NCBI RefSeq assembly: GCF_025566885.1
Contig: NZ_JAOQJQ010000001.1
Span: 62,001-126,000 of the forward strand
Length of the DNA stretch: 64,000 bases
Reading direction: 5' to 3'
Origin: Brotonthovivens ammoniilytica
Lineage (GTDB): Bacteria; Bacillota; Clostridia; Lachnospirales; Lachnospiraceae
Position 1 is the first letter of the stretch; every line of letters begins with the position of its first letter. Shown here one piece after another: positions 53,281-62,301 of the stretch. Made by a program: the position numbers and the translations under genes. The notes below the pieces were generated by a model. It was not told where the DNA came from and did no database searches. It saw only the letters and a program-made list of their open reading frames with translations.

Positions 53281-53329
53281 AATAAAGAAAGGAAATACAA
53301 GTTTTAGTATTTTTAGTGTAAATTAGATT

Positions 53330-54427
53330 ATGAAATACGATTATTTAATTGTAGGTGCAGGCCTTTTTGGTTCTGTCTTTGCCTATGAAGCAAACAAAAG
53401 AGGAAAGAAATGTCTCGTAATAGACAAACGTGATCATATTGGCGGAAATGTATATTGTGAAGATGTTGATGGAATTAATGTACATAAATATGGTGCTCAC
53501 ATTTTTCATACAAGTAATAAAGAAATTTGGAATTATATTAACCAGTTCGCTGAGTTTAATAATTACATCAATTCCCCGGTTGCGGTTTATAAAGATGAAT
53601 TATATAACTTGCCTTTTAATATGAATACTTTTAGTAAAATGTGGGGTATTAAGACACCGTCAGAGGCTAAAGATATCATTGCGCAGCAGATTGCAGATTT
53701 AAATATAACTAATCCAGAAAATCTTGAGGAGCAGGCGTTATCATTAGCGGGAAAAGATGTATATGAAAAATTGATTAAAGGATATACAGAAAAACAGTGG
53801 GGGCGTCCATGTACAGAATTACCGGCATTTATTATTAAAAGACTGCCATTCCGTTTTATTTATGACAATAATTATTTTAATGATCGTTATCAGGGGATTC
53901 CGATAGGCGGTTATACACGTATTGCAGAGAAAATGCTGGATGGAGTAGATGTCAAACTTAATATGGATTATTTTGAGCTGATAAAGGGGAATCCAGAGAT
54001 TGCTGATAAAATTATTTATACAGGCATGATTGATGAATATTTTGAATATAAGCTTGGCGCATTAGAATATCGTTCTGTACGTTTCGAAACAGAGCGAATA
54101 GAAGAAGAAAATTTCCAGGGAAATGCTGTTGTAAATTATACAGATAGAGAAGTTCCTTTTACAAGAATTATTGAACATAAACATTTTGAGTTTGGGAAAC
54201 AAGATTTTACAATTATTTCTCGAGAGTATTCTTCTGAATGGAAACCAGGTATTGAACCATATTATCCGGTTAATGATGATAAAAATTCAGCTTTATTTGC
54301 TAAGTATCAGGAACTTGCTGAAAAAGAGGAAAACGTAATATTTGGCGGTCGTTTAGGAGCTTATAAATATTATGATATGGATAAAGTAATAGAAGCAGCT
54401 CTTGGTCTTGTTAATGAAGAGTTATAA
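53330..54427 (+). CDS. glf: UDP-galactopyranose mutase
   Basis: A 365-residue flavoenzyme making UDP-galactofuranose. FAD loop LIVGAGLFGSVFAYEA (5-20), IDKRDHIGGNVYCED, KYGAHIFHTSNKEIW, GYTEKQWGRPCTELPAFIIKRLPFR and GRLGAYKYYDMD are all conserved. It implies that galactofuranose is part of the surface glycan. GC content returns toward the window average here. Confidence 0.96.
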   Translation: MKYDYLIVGAGLFGSVFAYEANKRGKKCLVIDKRDHIGGNVYCEDVDGINVHKYGAHIFHTSNKEIWNYINQFAEFNNYINSPVAVYKDELYNLPFNMNTFSKMWGIKTPSEAKDIIAQQIADLNITNPENLEEQALSLAGKDVYEKLIKGYTEKQWGRPCTELPAFIIKRLPFRFIYDNNYFNDRYQGIPIGGYTRIAEKMLDGVDVKLNMDYFELIKGNPEIADKIIYTGMIDEYFEYKLGALEYRSVRFETERIEEENFQGNAVVNYTDREVPFTRIIEHKHFEFGKQDFTIISREYSSEWKPGIEPYYPVNDDKNSALFAKYQELAEKEENVIFGGRLGAYKYYDMDKVIEAALGLVNEEL

Positions 54428-54459
54428 AAAAGTCAATTAATATATTAAAGGAGGGTACT

Positions 54460-55362
54460 ATGGGAGTTTCATTAGTTATTATGGCAGCTGGAATTGGTTC
54501 ACGATTTGGGGGAGGTATCAAGCAGCTGACATCAGTTGGTCCAAATGGAGAAATTATTATTGATTATTCCATTCATGATGCTTTAGAGGCTGGATTTGAT
54601 AAGGTGGTATTTATTATCAGAAAAGATCTGGAAAAAGATTTTCGTGAAATTATAGGAAACAGAATTGAAAAGATTTGCAACGTAGAGTATGTATTTCAGG
54701 AATTGGACATGCTTCCGGATGGATATGAAAAACCGGCTGACAGAACGAAACCATGGGGAACTGGTCAGGCAGTACTTTGTTGTAAGAATGTAGTAAAAGA
54801 GCCGTTTGCTGTTATCAATGCAGATGACTATTATGGAAAAGAAGCATTTAAAAAAGTGTACACATATTTAAATTCTCATACCGAAAGTAAACATGAATAT
54901 TGTATGGCGGGATTTATACTGGATAATACATTGAGTGATAATGGAACGGTAACCCGTGGTGTTTGCAGGGTGGATGAGGAAGAAAATCTGATTCAAATTG
55001 ATGAGACAAAGGGGATTCAGAAAAATGCTGATGGAATCATTCGGGATGAAAATGATAATGAGCTTTTAACTGGAACCCATGTTTCTATGAATATGTGGGG
55101 ACTTACATCGGAATTTATTGAGATTTTAGACAAAGGGTTCAAAGAATTTTTATCCCAAATGTCAGAGGACGATATAAAAGCAGAGTATTTGCTTCCTACA
55201 ATTATTGGTGATTTGCTGGAAGCGGAAAAAATTTCTGTTAAGGTTTTGGAAACAACAGATAAATGGTTTGGGGTAACGTACCAGGAGGATAAGCAGACGG
55301 TTATTGATGCATTCAGTGATTTAATAAAAAAAGGAATCTATAAGACTCCTCTATATAATTAG
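54460..55362 (+). CDS. Sugar-phosphate nucleotidyltransferase-like protein
   Basis: A 300-residue nucleotidyltransferase (PF00483-like). The N-terminal MAAGIGSRFGGGIKQL is the NTP loop, with KPWGTGQAVLCC, the metal-binding NADDYYG and TGTHVSMNMWGL. The exact sugar or alcohol phosphate is not evident. It has an AAAGGAGGG ribosome site and follows glf by 32 bases, probably in the same transcript. Confidence 0.75.
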   Translation: MGVSLVIMAAGIGSRFGGGIKQLTSVGPNGEIIIDYSIHDALEAGFDKVVFIIRKDLEKDFREIIGNRIEKICNVEYVFQELDMLPDGYEKPADRTKPWGTGQAVLCCKNVVKEPFAVINADDYYGKEAFKKVYTYLNSHTESKHEYCMAGFILDNTLSDNGTVTRGVCRVDEEENLIQIDETKGIQKNADGIIRDENDNELLTGTHVSMNMWGLTSEFIEILDKGFKEFLSQMSEDDIKAEYLLPTIIGDLLEAEKISVKVLETTDKWFGVTYQEDKQTVIDAFSDLIKKGIYKTPLYN

Positions 55363-55475
55363 ATCCGCGAGGAGGTGCAGCGATTCGGAATAGAATGTTG
55401 TCAGCAAAGCGGATCCGAATCGCGCACCAAGTCTCGCAAGAGCTAGACTTGAATATTTCATACTGGGAGACGTAT
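55363..55475. repeat. Hairpin-rich intergenic element
   Basis: GGTGC-A-GCGATTCGGA (55374-55389) pairs with TCCGAATCGC-GCACC (55414-55428), a 15-bp stem with one bulge and a 24-base loop. It is followed by AAGTCT...AGACTT (55429-55450). No T tract follows. It could end transcription of the polysaccharide operon or be a dispersed palindrome; no second copy was found in the window. Confidence 0.55.
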
Positions 55476-55898
55476 ATGAATCATAAGTTGGATCGTTTTC
55501 TTGCCGCACAGCAGAAGCATTACAAAACGGCATTAAAAGAAATAAGAGATGGACAGAAAAAAAGTCATTGGATGTGGTATGTTTTTCCCCAGATTATAGG
55601 GCTTGGCTTTAGTGAAATTTCACAATATTATGCTATTAAGGATCTAAAGGAAGCGAAGGAATATATAGAGCACGACATTCTTGGAAAGAATTTAATAGAA
55701 ATTTCCCAGGCGTTACTAGAGACAGATTCTAAAGATGCTGTTTTTGTTATGGGAAGTCCTGATGATTTGAAACTTAAATCTTCCATGACCTTATTTGCAT
55801 TAGTAAAACCAGAATATATAGTATTTCAGAAAGTTTTGGATAAGTTTTTTCATGGAGAGAAGGATCAGAAAACGATAGAAATTTTACAAACACTGTAG
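55476..55898 (+). CDS. DUF1810 family protein
   Basis: A 140-residue protein with the DUF1810 pattern: LDRFLAAQQKHYKTALKEI, GQKKSHWMWYVFPQI and GLGFSEISQYYAIKDLKEA, then MGSPDDLKLKSSMTLFA. Function is not established. The ATG at 55476 follows GGGAG by about 6 bases and matches the family start; the upstream open frame is hairpin DNA. Confidence 0.88.
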   Translation: MNHKLDRFLAAQQKHYKTALKEIRDGQKKSHWMWYVFPQIIGLGFSEISQYYAIKDLKEAKEYIEHDILGKNLIEISQALLETDSKDAVFVMGSPDDLKLKSSMTLFALVKPEYIVFQKVLDKFFHGEKDQKTIEILQTL

Positions 55899-56099
55899 TG
55901 ATTTTTGTGTATAAAATAGAGCTTTAATTATAAATGACGATGAAGATATATCAATTATTTCAAATATTTTCTTTAGTCAGAAGAGTTAGTGGTAAATGGT
56001 AAAAGAACATGCTGTATACATTTACTTCTGTTTAAAAAAGGTCTATAATAATAGTTGCTAATATACATCCATTCTGTACATATGAATGGAGGAAGTAAT

Positions 56100-56927
56100 T
56101 TGAAGAAACGAAAAAAATTTCAGGAACTGGAGTATACTGATGCATTTTTATTTGCAGCTGTAATGGAAGATGAAGAAATCTGCAGAGAAGTATTGCAGGT
56201 GATTTTGGGTAAGTCAGTGGAATCTATAAAGGTAGAGGTAGAAAAATCTTTGCTGGTAAATAGTGACTGTAGAGGGATTCGCATGGATGTTTGTTTGACC
56301 GGAGATGACAGTGTGTATAATATTGAGATGCAGACAACCAATCAGCAGGATCTGCCTTATAGAAGCCGGTTTTATCAATCACAGCTGGATGCAGCAGCAT
56401 TAAGACCGGGAGATCCTTTTATCAATCTCCCTAAAAGTCTGATAATATTTATCTGTACCTTTGATCCATTTGGAATGAAGCGTTGTGTTTATACCTTTGA
56501 AGAACGTTGCCTGGAAGAGGATATAGCATTAGAAAATGGAACCAGAAAAATCTTTCTGAATGCACAGGGAAATAATTTATCAGATGTTTCGGAGAGTCTG
56601 GCGGATTTTTTAAGATATGTTGATAATCCGTTTTGTTTTCTTCCTGACAGAGCCAATAGCTCTGTTGCCGGACTTGTCCGGGAAAGGATCCAGAACCTGA
56701 AACAAAGCAGGAGATGGGAGGAAAAGTATATGCGGTTTGAGGAAATACTTGCGAATGAAAGAAAGGAAGCATTAGAAGAGGGGATAATTCAAGGGCAGAT
56801 TCAGGGACAGGAACAGATCAGAGAGTTATTTGCCTGTTTAATCAGCCAGAATCGGTATGAGGATCTGAAGAAGGCAGCAGAGGATCAGGAATATCTGCAT
56901 GAGATGTTTCGGGAATTTCATCTCTAA
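56100..56927 (+). CDS. Rpn family PD-(D/E)XK nuclease / putative transposase
   Basis: A 275-residue protein of the Rpn/PDDEXK_2 group common in Lachnospiraceae. The start is TTG 56100 with GGAGG 8 bases upstream (56088-56092). Seen are KFQELEYTDAFLFAAVMED, the nuclease-like RMDVCLTGDDSVYNIEMQT (D and ExQ) and YRSRFYQSQLDAAAL, ICTFDPFG. The C-terminus is a helical tail with EEGIIQGQIQGQEQ repeats. Members are linked to recombination; no IS ends are seen. Confidence 0.85.
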   Translation: MKKRKKFQELEYTDAFLFAAVMEDEEICREVLQVILGKSVESIKVEVEKSLLVNSDCRGIRMDVCLTGDDSVYNIEMQTTNQQDLPYRSRFYQSQLDAAALRPGDPFINLPKSLIIFICTFDPFGMKRCVYTFEERCLEEDIALENGTRKIFLNAQGNNLSDVSESLADFLRYVDNPFCFLPDRANSSVAGLVRERIQNLKQSRRWEEKYMRFEEILANERKEALEEGIIQGQIQGQEQIRELFACLISQNRYEDLKKAAEDQEYLHEMFREFHL

Positions 56928-56943
56928 TGTTTAACAGAATAAT

Positions 56944-57133
56944 ATAAGGATCAGCTTTTTTACTCTATAGGAAATACTGTGTTGTGATAAAGCTGAAAAG
57001 TACCGATTCCTATAGAGCAAAAAACGCTCCGCTGTGGCTCGCACTGCGGCGGAGTGGAGTCATGCCGCAAAAGCGACCCGCCGCAGGCGGAGAATGTGCT
57101 TTGCACATTCCTTTTTATGGAGCTGATCCTTAT
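56944..57133 (+). repeat. Composite dispersed repeat, complete copy inside a 13-bp inverted repeat
   Basis: Module P (56956-57024) with CTATAGGAA/TTCCTATAG arms is followed by module T (57025-57116) ending in GAATGTGC-TTT-GCACATTC (57092-57110) and a CTTTTT tail, the terminator of the upstream nuclease gene. ATAAGGATCAGCT (56944-56956) and AGCTGATCCTTAT (57121-57133) frame the whole unit as an exact inverted repeat. The remaining bases to 57294 contain nothing recognised. Confidence 0.85.
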
Positions 57134-57294
57134 GAAAATTAAATGCAAATCTAAAATTCAATCAAGTCTAAGAATTAAAATATCTAAAGTCAGGATGAAT
57201 GCTCCTGAATCGAAGGGTGCCGCCGCACCAGATATCATAAATCAAAAATGCAGAATGGATGGTATTAGCAGTAAGAATTGCTCAGGTGATAGAC

Positions 57295-60117
57295 TTACCC
57301 GCTTTTGCGTGCCTTAAAAAGCTTCTTGATTCTGATAGGAACTGCCAGCAGAAATCTTCCAAGACGAAAGGATTTGGATGCTCTTACAGCCTGATATTCC
57401 TGCGTTTTTTTCTTTAGAGAGTTTTCCAGATGCTTTATTTTTTCCAGATTCTGATCCTTTGTGCCCAAAAGATCACGTTTATGGGAGGCAGTCAGTTTAA
57501 ACAAATCATTCAGCTCCTGTGCAGAACGTATAGCTTTGAACCAATAATGTTTGTAGATATCTGCGCACATATTTTCCGGAAGCTTATTTACGGTATCCCA
57601 CCATTGTTCTGCATAGATTACTGACAGATCATTCCATGGTTTTTTTCGGTCTGCATAGTGGATGATGGCAGGATGTTTTCTTCCGTCATTCCATTCTTTT
57701 TCAGACATGGACCGCTGCAGGCTCTGGGTATTTTTATAGGCATAATCACTGTTTAGGGCATATTTTGTCATAGCATTATATTTAAAAGGAAGAACCCTGA
57801 TTTTTCCATAGCATCCTGCGTTTAAAATATCCTGATCCTGGGAGCTGAACTTCTTTTTTAACAGCTTTTCAAATACAAGCTCTAAATGATCGTTTCTCAT
57901 TTTTGCAAGATTCATAAGGAGAACACCGGCATTGATGTAGGTGTCAAGGCTGGTGATTCCCAGTTCTTCTTTTTTTGATGTTATTTTTTCTTCTGTTTCC
58001 AGATAACCGGGCGCTATGACCCCGGCAAGGTATTTATCGTCGACGCTTGTGCGGTACAGAATGGACAGATCATTTTTCACAATCGTATCCACATCTAGAT
58101 ACAGACACTTTTTGACATCCGGCAGCAATCCGGGCAGACGAAGCCGGTAATAGGTGGCGGCTGTTATGTGACTGATCACTAGTTTCTCTGTCTTATAGGA
58201 ATCCTCCATATTGATAAAATAAAGACTGCTTTTTCCATAGTGTTTGGAAAGCTGTTCAAAGTACTGCTTATTTTTATCGGAAAAGTCTCCCGGTACCAGA
58301 AAGTAAAACTGATAGTGGGTATTTCCTTTAGCATGCTGAAGGATAGAAGCGCAGCTTACCAGCATTGGCAGAGCATAGTTGTTGTCAGCGGCCATAACTA
58401 CCGGGAGCTGGTGCATTCCTTCTACAATCATGGTAGGGAAAAATTTCCCTTTTTTTCCTGTGCGGATTAAATGGGTAATAAAAATACCGGTGAGCCATTC
58501 AGATACAAACAGCCGCTTTTTTGTGAGATCTATGCGGTTTTCCAGTTCAAAAACAATGCTGAAGAACCATTCTGCATATTCAAAAAACAGATCTTTGGGA
58601 AAAATAAACATATTGCAGAAGTACGCTTTTGGACCACTTAAGTAGGTGTCCGCATCTTCTTTATAAGAGGGATATTTTTCTTTTAATATTTCTATTGCCA
58701 TATCAAGATCTGCAATGTCGTGGTTTTTTTTGTAATGCTCATACATGGAAGAACGCCATTGGGGTTTGACGGTTATAAAGTCACAGTCATCCATAATATG
58801 TGGAATACTGTATTCGGAATACTGAATGGTTTCAAAATATTTATCGTCAATGTCATCGTATTCGTATACGGAGCGCTCCATCTGGTCATTAAATAAAAAG
58901 TGGCGGCGGTAGTGCATGAAACCAATATAGTCCGGATTCCCTAACTTTTCATAATTTTTCCAGGCCCAGAAAACAGTGGTCATTTCGTTGTAGGTGTCGT
59001 TTTTGTAGGAAATATGATTGCCGGAATTATCCCCGATGGTATTTTGCATCAGCCAGTTTAAAGCATTGTCATTTGGTTCCAGCTTATTTTGGGCATTGGT
59101 TCTGCCGGCATGAATGGGAGTTAAAACGGTATCTTTAAATAAATGGTCCGGTTTATGATAGGACAACAAAATCTTTAACTTTTGATCTTGTTTTAATTTG
59201 TGGTCAGGAAAATAGGACTGCAGGCTTTTCCAGATATCTCTGTCTTTTTTCTCCTTTTGGATCCAGCTGGGATTCACCTGAGCATCGGCCTGCTTTAATA
59301 ACTTTATAATCAGCCTGCTTTTTGATTTGACACCTTCATCTAATATTTTCTGGCTGATGACGCAGAGACGGTATAAAGTCAGAAGATGAAGATTTTTTAA
59401 ATGATTTACGGCAGACAGCTTTAATATGTCAATGTGGCCGCGGATCAGATCTGCTGTACGTTTTTCAGACCAGACCAGATTCTGATGACCATAACGATAG
59501 CAGTAGGTGTAATCAGGAACAGCGTAAAACTGCCGGGCCAGAATCATTGCTTTGACAAAAAAAGGCGGATCCTGAAATCGAATGTAGGGTGGAAAAAAGA
59601 TCTCATTTTCAATCAGAAAGTCTCTATTATAGATAAAACGGTAAAAGCCGAAGTCAAACTGATAATCATCATAAGCAATAAGTTCTTCCCGGTGAAAGGT
59701 GTATTTCTGGTAGAGGCCGTCAAAGGTTTTTCGAATCCATTTACCGTCGTTATGGTCCTCACAGAGAGAGCCGCCGCAGATCAGTACCTGATGCCCTTTG
59801 GCTTTTGTATATAGGAGCTCCAGAATATTATTTTCAGGGTAATAGTCGTCCGGGTCCATAAATGCTATAAATTCTCCCTGGGCGTTTCGGATTCCCTCAT
59901 TTCTTGCAAATCCCACCCCGTGGTTTGTCTCATTTATCAAAACGATGTTTGGGTATGCCTTCGCGTAAGTATTTAATATTTCACCGGAGTGATCGGTGGA
60001 TCCATCATTGATACAGATAATTTCAATATCTTTTAATGTCTGTCCCAGAACGGAATCGAGGCTTTCAGATAAATATTTTTCAACGTTGTAGACAGGCATA
60101 ATGACTGATAATTTCAT
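57295..60117 (-). CDS. Three-domain glycosyltransferase GT2 - DUF4422 - GT8
   Basis: A 940-residue protein. Residues 1-about 240 are GT2 (MKLSVIMPVYNVEKYL, ICINDGSTD, FMDPDDYY). About 310-575 are DUF4422 (KILLSYHKPDHLF, EMTTVFWAWKNY, YIGFMHYRRHF). About 580-850 are GT8 (VVMAADNNYALPMLVS, KCLYLDVDTIVKNDL with DxD, INAGVLLMNL, IIHYADRKKPW). The end is coiled coil and basic. No TM segments. It may build several linkages of a surface glycan. The region after its stop codon is the composite repeat. Confidence 0.9.
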   Translation of the reverse strand: MKLSVIMPVYNVEKYLSESLDSVLGQTLKDIEIICINDGSTDHSGEILNTYAKAYPNIVLINETNHGVGFARNEGIRNAQGEFIAFMDPDDYYPENNILELLYTKAKGHQVLICGGSLCEDHNDGKWIRKTFDGLYQKYTFHREELIAYDDYQFDFGFYRFIYNRDFLIENEIFFPPYIRFQDPPFFVKAMILARQFYAVPDYTYCYRYGHQNLVWSEKRTADLIRGHIDILKLSAVNHLKNLHLLTLYRLCVISQKILDEGVKSKSRLIIKLLKQADAQVNPSWIQKEKKDRDIWKSLQSYFPDHKLKQDQKLKILLSYHKPDHLFKDTVLTPIHAGRTNAQNKLEPNDNALNWLMQNTIGDNSGNHISYKNDTYNEMTTVFWAWKNYEKLGNPDYIGFMHYRRHFLFNDQMERSVYEYDDIDDKYFETIQYSEYSIPHIMDDCDFITVKPQWRSSMYEHYKKNHDIADLDMAIEILKEKYPSYKEDADTYLSGPKAYFCNMFIFPKDLFFEYAEWFFSIVFELENRIDLTKKRLFVSEWLTGIFITHLIRTGKKGKFFPTMIVEGMHQLPVVMAADNNYALPMLVSCASILQHAKGNTHYQFYFLVPGDFSDKNKQYFEQLSKHYGKSSLYFINMEDSYKTEKLVISHITAATYYRLRLPGLLPDVKKCLYLDVDTIVKNDLSILYRTSVDDKYLAGVIAPGYLETEEKITSKKEELGITSLDTYINAGVLLMNLAKMRNDHLELVFEKLLKKKFSSQDQDILNAGCYGKIRVLPFKYNAMTKYALNSDYAYKNTQSLQRSMSEKEWNDGRKHPAIIHYADRKKPWNDLSVIYAEQWWDTVNKLPENMCADIYKHYWFKAIRSAQELNDLFKLTASHKRDLLGTKDQNLEKIKHLENSLKKKTQEYQAVRASKSFRLGRFLLAVPIRIKKLFKARKSG

Positions 60118-60356
60118 GTACGATCTCCTCGCAATAATAGTTTTTGCGGACCGGCGCCGCAGGCGGAAAATGTACTTTGCACATTCTTTTTATAGCCTTT
60201 CCAGAGAAATGATAAAGTATACACAGTGAATGAATCTCTTTGGAAGCTAAAGAAAGGCAGTACAATTTTTAAAATACCTGCGCAGTATTCTTTCGATGAG
60301 CGTTTCTTTACACATTCCTGAAGTTTCATTATAATTCTATATAAAGACAATTATTA
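60118..60356. repeat. Intergenic region with repeat module T remnant
   Basis: Between the minus-strand glycosyltransferase and the rmlB remnant lies a degenerate plus-oriented module T: GGCGCCGCAGGCGGAAAATG to GCACATTCTTTTTAT (60155-60194). Module P is absent. The rest is AT-rich sequence with no recognised gene. Confidence 0.55.
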
Positions 60357-60884
60357 GAAAATTCGCCTCTGCACCCGGGCAGTCCTTATGCTTCCAGCAA
60401 AGCTGCTGCGGATCTTCTGGCGCTTTCTTATTTCAAAACACATGGGCTGTTGATTACCATAAGCAGATGTTCCAATAATTATGGCCCCCGCCAGTTTGTA
60501 GAAAAACTAATACCTCTGATGATTAAACAGGCTCTTAAGGACAAACCGCTGCCTGTTTACGGAAATGGTCAGAACATCCGGGACTGGATTCATGTTACAG
60601 ATCACTGCAGAGCCATTGATCTGATTGTACATTCCGGCCGTCCGGGGGAGGTCTATAATATCGGAGGGAACTGTGAAATCAGAAATATAGAGATTGTAAA
60701 ATTTATCTTAAGATATCTGAATAAATCGGACAGTCTGATTACTTTTGTGCCGGACCGGAAAGGACACGATCTGCGCTATGCAGTGGATTTTTCCAAAATA
60801 GAAAAAGCATTTGGATGGCGTCCGGAGATCTCCTTTCAGAGGGGGATGGAGGAAACCATCCAGTGGTATGTGAAACACTGGTAA
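60357..60884 (+). pseudogene. rmlB: 5'-truncated dTDP-glucose 4,6-dehydratase (rmlB) remnant
   Basis: The frame from 60357 reads ENSPLHPGSPYASSKAAADLLAL, the middle of an RmlB-type short-chain dehydrogenase with its YxxxK active site (YASSK), then SNNYGPRQFVEKLIPLM, YGNGQNIRDWIHV and GWRPEISFQRGMEET. About 175 of the usual 330-350 residues remain; the Rossmann nucleotide-binding half is missing and no start or RBS precedes the break. It is therefore a fragment. It suggests the ancestor had a dTDP-rhamnose pathway at this place. Confidence 0.9.
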
Positions 60885-61054
60885 TTCTGCCTAATTTTCT
60901 ATCCATACTATATCGTGCACTCTGCTGAATTTTCAATTTTACCGTCAATTTTGCTTACGAAGAAATTTTTAAGATGTTATACTTTGAAATTACAGCGGCA
61001 GGGCCGCCTGCACTGGCGGACTGCTGAAGGTAATGCAAAATGGAGGTATTATGA

Positions 61055-61567
61055 ATGAAAGAAAATAGGCTGCCGCAAAGCGGCAAAGAAGGTATTTTGT
61101 ATGGAAGTGTGATCTGTATCATTACAGTATGTATTATGCTGATATTAAACATAGGAACATCCTTTGGAACTTTAAATCAAAAAGCAGTGTGGATTTCTAT
61201 TTTAAAAGCACTTCCCTTGATCTGGGTTGTAGCTATGCTGCTGGAAAGCTTTGTGATCGGGCGCCTGGCGGGGATTTTAGTAAAATGTTTTTCCCAAGCT
61301 TCTGACGGGTTTAATGCTAGAATTTTATTTAATATTCTGTTTGTAGTTCTTGGAATGTCGGCTTCTATGACTGTGATCGGGCCATTGATTTCCGGGGAAT
61401 CATTTTTAGATGTTCTTCTGGCATTTCCGTCTCACTGGCCGAGAAATTTCTGCGTGGCCTTCTGGTGTGAGATCTGTCTGGCTCAGCCTGCAGCCAGAAA
61501 AGTTATGAAACTGATTCATGCCCGTCAGGAGAAGCGCAGTAAGGAGGAGCCGGTATGTGAAGCATAG
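61055..61567 (+). CDS. Small membrane protein (DUF2798-like)
   Basis: A 170-residue protein with four hydrophobic segments (about 14-33, 48-70, 87-110, 125-145). The match to DUF2798 is tentative; no function is evident. The ATG at 61055 is chosen because GGAGG (61042-61046) lies 8 bases upstream; an ATG at 61051 in another frame stops after five codons. It is not clearly linked to its neighbours. Confidence 0.6.
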   Translation: MKENRLPQSGKEGILYGSVICIITVCIMLILNIGTSFGTLNQKAVWISILKALPLIWVVAMLLESFVIGRLAGILVKCFSQASDGFNARILFNILFVVLGMSASMTVIGPLISGESFLDVLLAFPSHWPRNFCVAFWCEICLAQPAARKVMKLIHARQEKRSKEEPVCEA

Positions 61568-61681
61568 TGGAAAATGTAAAATCGGGAATCTAAAAAGAAA
61601 TTTGTATGATATGCTGTTTGTCTGGAATAAGCCGCAGAAAAACGTATAAAACTATAGGTATGAAAAATCAGGAGGTTATTT

Positions 61682-62014
61682 ATGAGTGTCAAAATAAAAA
61701 ATATCAGCCAGGCAGAAGTGCTGGTGTTAAAAGATCAGATTTCCTATCAGGACGGACAGGTGGTCAGCAAAACACTGGCGCAGAATGATGCTTTAAGTAT
61801 CACTTTATTTTCCTTTGCCAAAGGGGAGGAGATCAGCACCCATGAATCCGGCGGTGATGCTTTTGTTACCTGCCTGGATGGTGTGGGAAGGATTACCATT
61901 GACGGTGAGGATTATCTGCTTCAGCAGGGAGAATCCATTATTATGCCTGCAGGCCATCCCCATGCGGTACATGGTGAAGAGGCTTTTAAGATGCTGCTGG
62001 TGGTTGTATTTTAA
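61682..62014 (+). CDS. Small cupin-domain protein
   Basis: A 110-residue single-domain cupin: FAKGEEISTHESGGDAFVTCLDG and GRITIDGEDYLLQQGESIIMPAGHPHAVHG carry the two cupin motifs with their His/Glu metal ligands. Ligand and role are unknown. AGGAGG is 7-8 bases before the ATG. A terminator lies 74 bases after the stop. Confidence 0.88.
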   Translation: MSVKIKNISQAEVLVLKDQISYQDGQVVSKTLAQNDALSITLFSFAKGEEISTHESGGDAFVTCLDGVGRITIDGEDYLLQQGESIIMPAGHPHAVHGEEAFKMLLVVVF

Positions 62015-62087
62015 AGACCTGCTCTGGCAGGAGAAATGCCCTAAGCTTTGTGCATAAAACTGATACACAGATGAAAGAATCTGAATA

Positions 62088-62131
62088 TAAAACACATTTT
62101 GTTTCAAGAAGCAGAATGTGTTTTATTTATT
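62088..62131 (+). terminator. Terminator between cupin gene and purC
   Basis: TAAAACACATT (62088-62098) pairs with AATGTGTTTTA (62115-62125), followed by TTTATT. Placed after the cupin gene and before the purC promoter. Confidence 0.75.
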
Positions 62132-62216
62132 AGTAATACTTATAAAAATAAAAATATATACAAAAAGAGATTATAAATCATTTGTTTTTTTCTACACAGA
62201 TGGAAAGGGATGCTCG

Positions 62217-62246
62217 TTGACTTCTGATTTTTACATGTATTATACT
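62217..62246 (+). promoter_or_regulatory. Promoter of purC
   Basis: TTGACT (62217-62222) and TATACT (62241-62246) with an 18-base spacer, 56 bases upstream of the purC start. I saw no purine riboswitch pattern in the short leader. Confidence 0.65.
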
Positions 62247-62301
62247 GTACTTACATGGGAAACTAAATTTATATAATATAGATAAAAAGGAAGGATCAGC
62301 C

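Noticed and set aside
56100..56927. Rpn-type gene as part of an insertion sequence
   Set aside because: No terminal inverted repeats or target duplications were found around the coding region; the inverted repeat downstream frames only the composite repeat.
57054..57317. 87-residue open frame after the nuclease gene
   Set aside because: Its first part is repeat module T with the terminator hairpin and the rest has no recognisable family; treated as non-coding.
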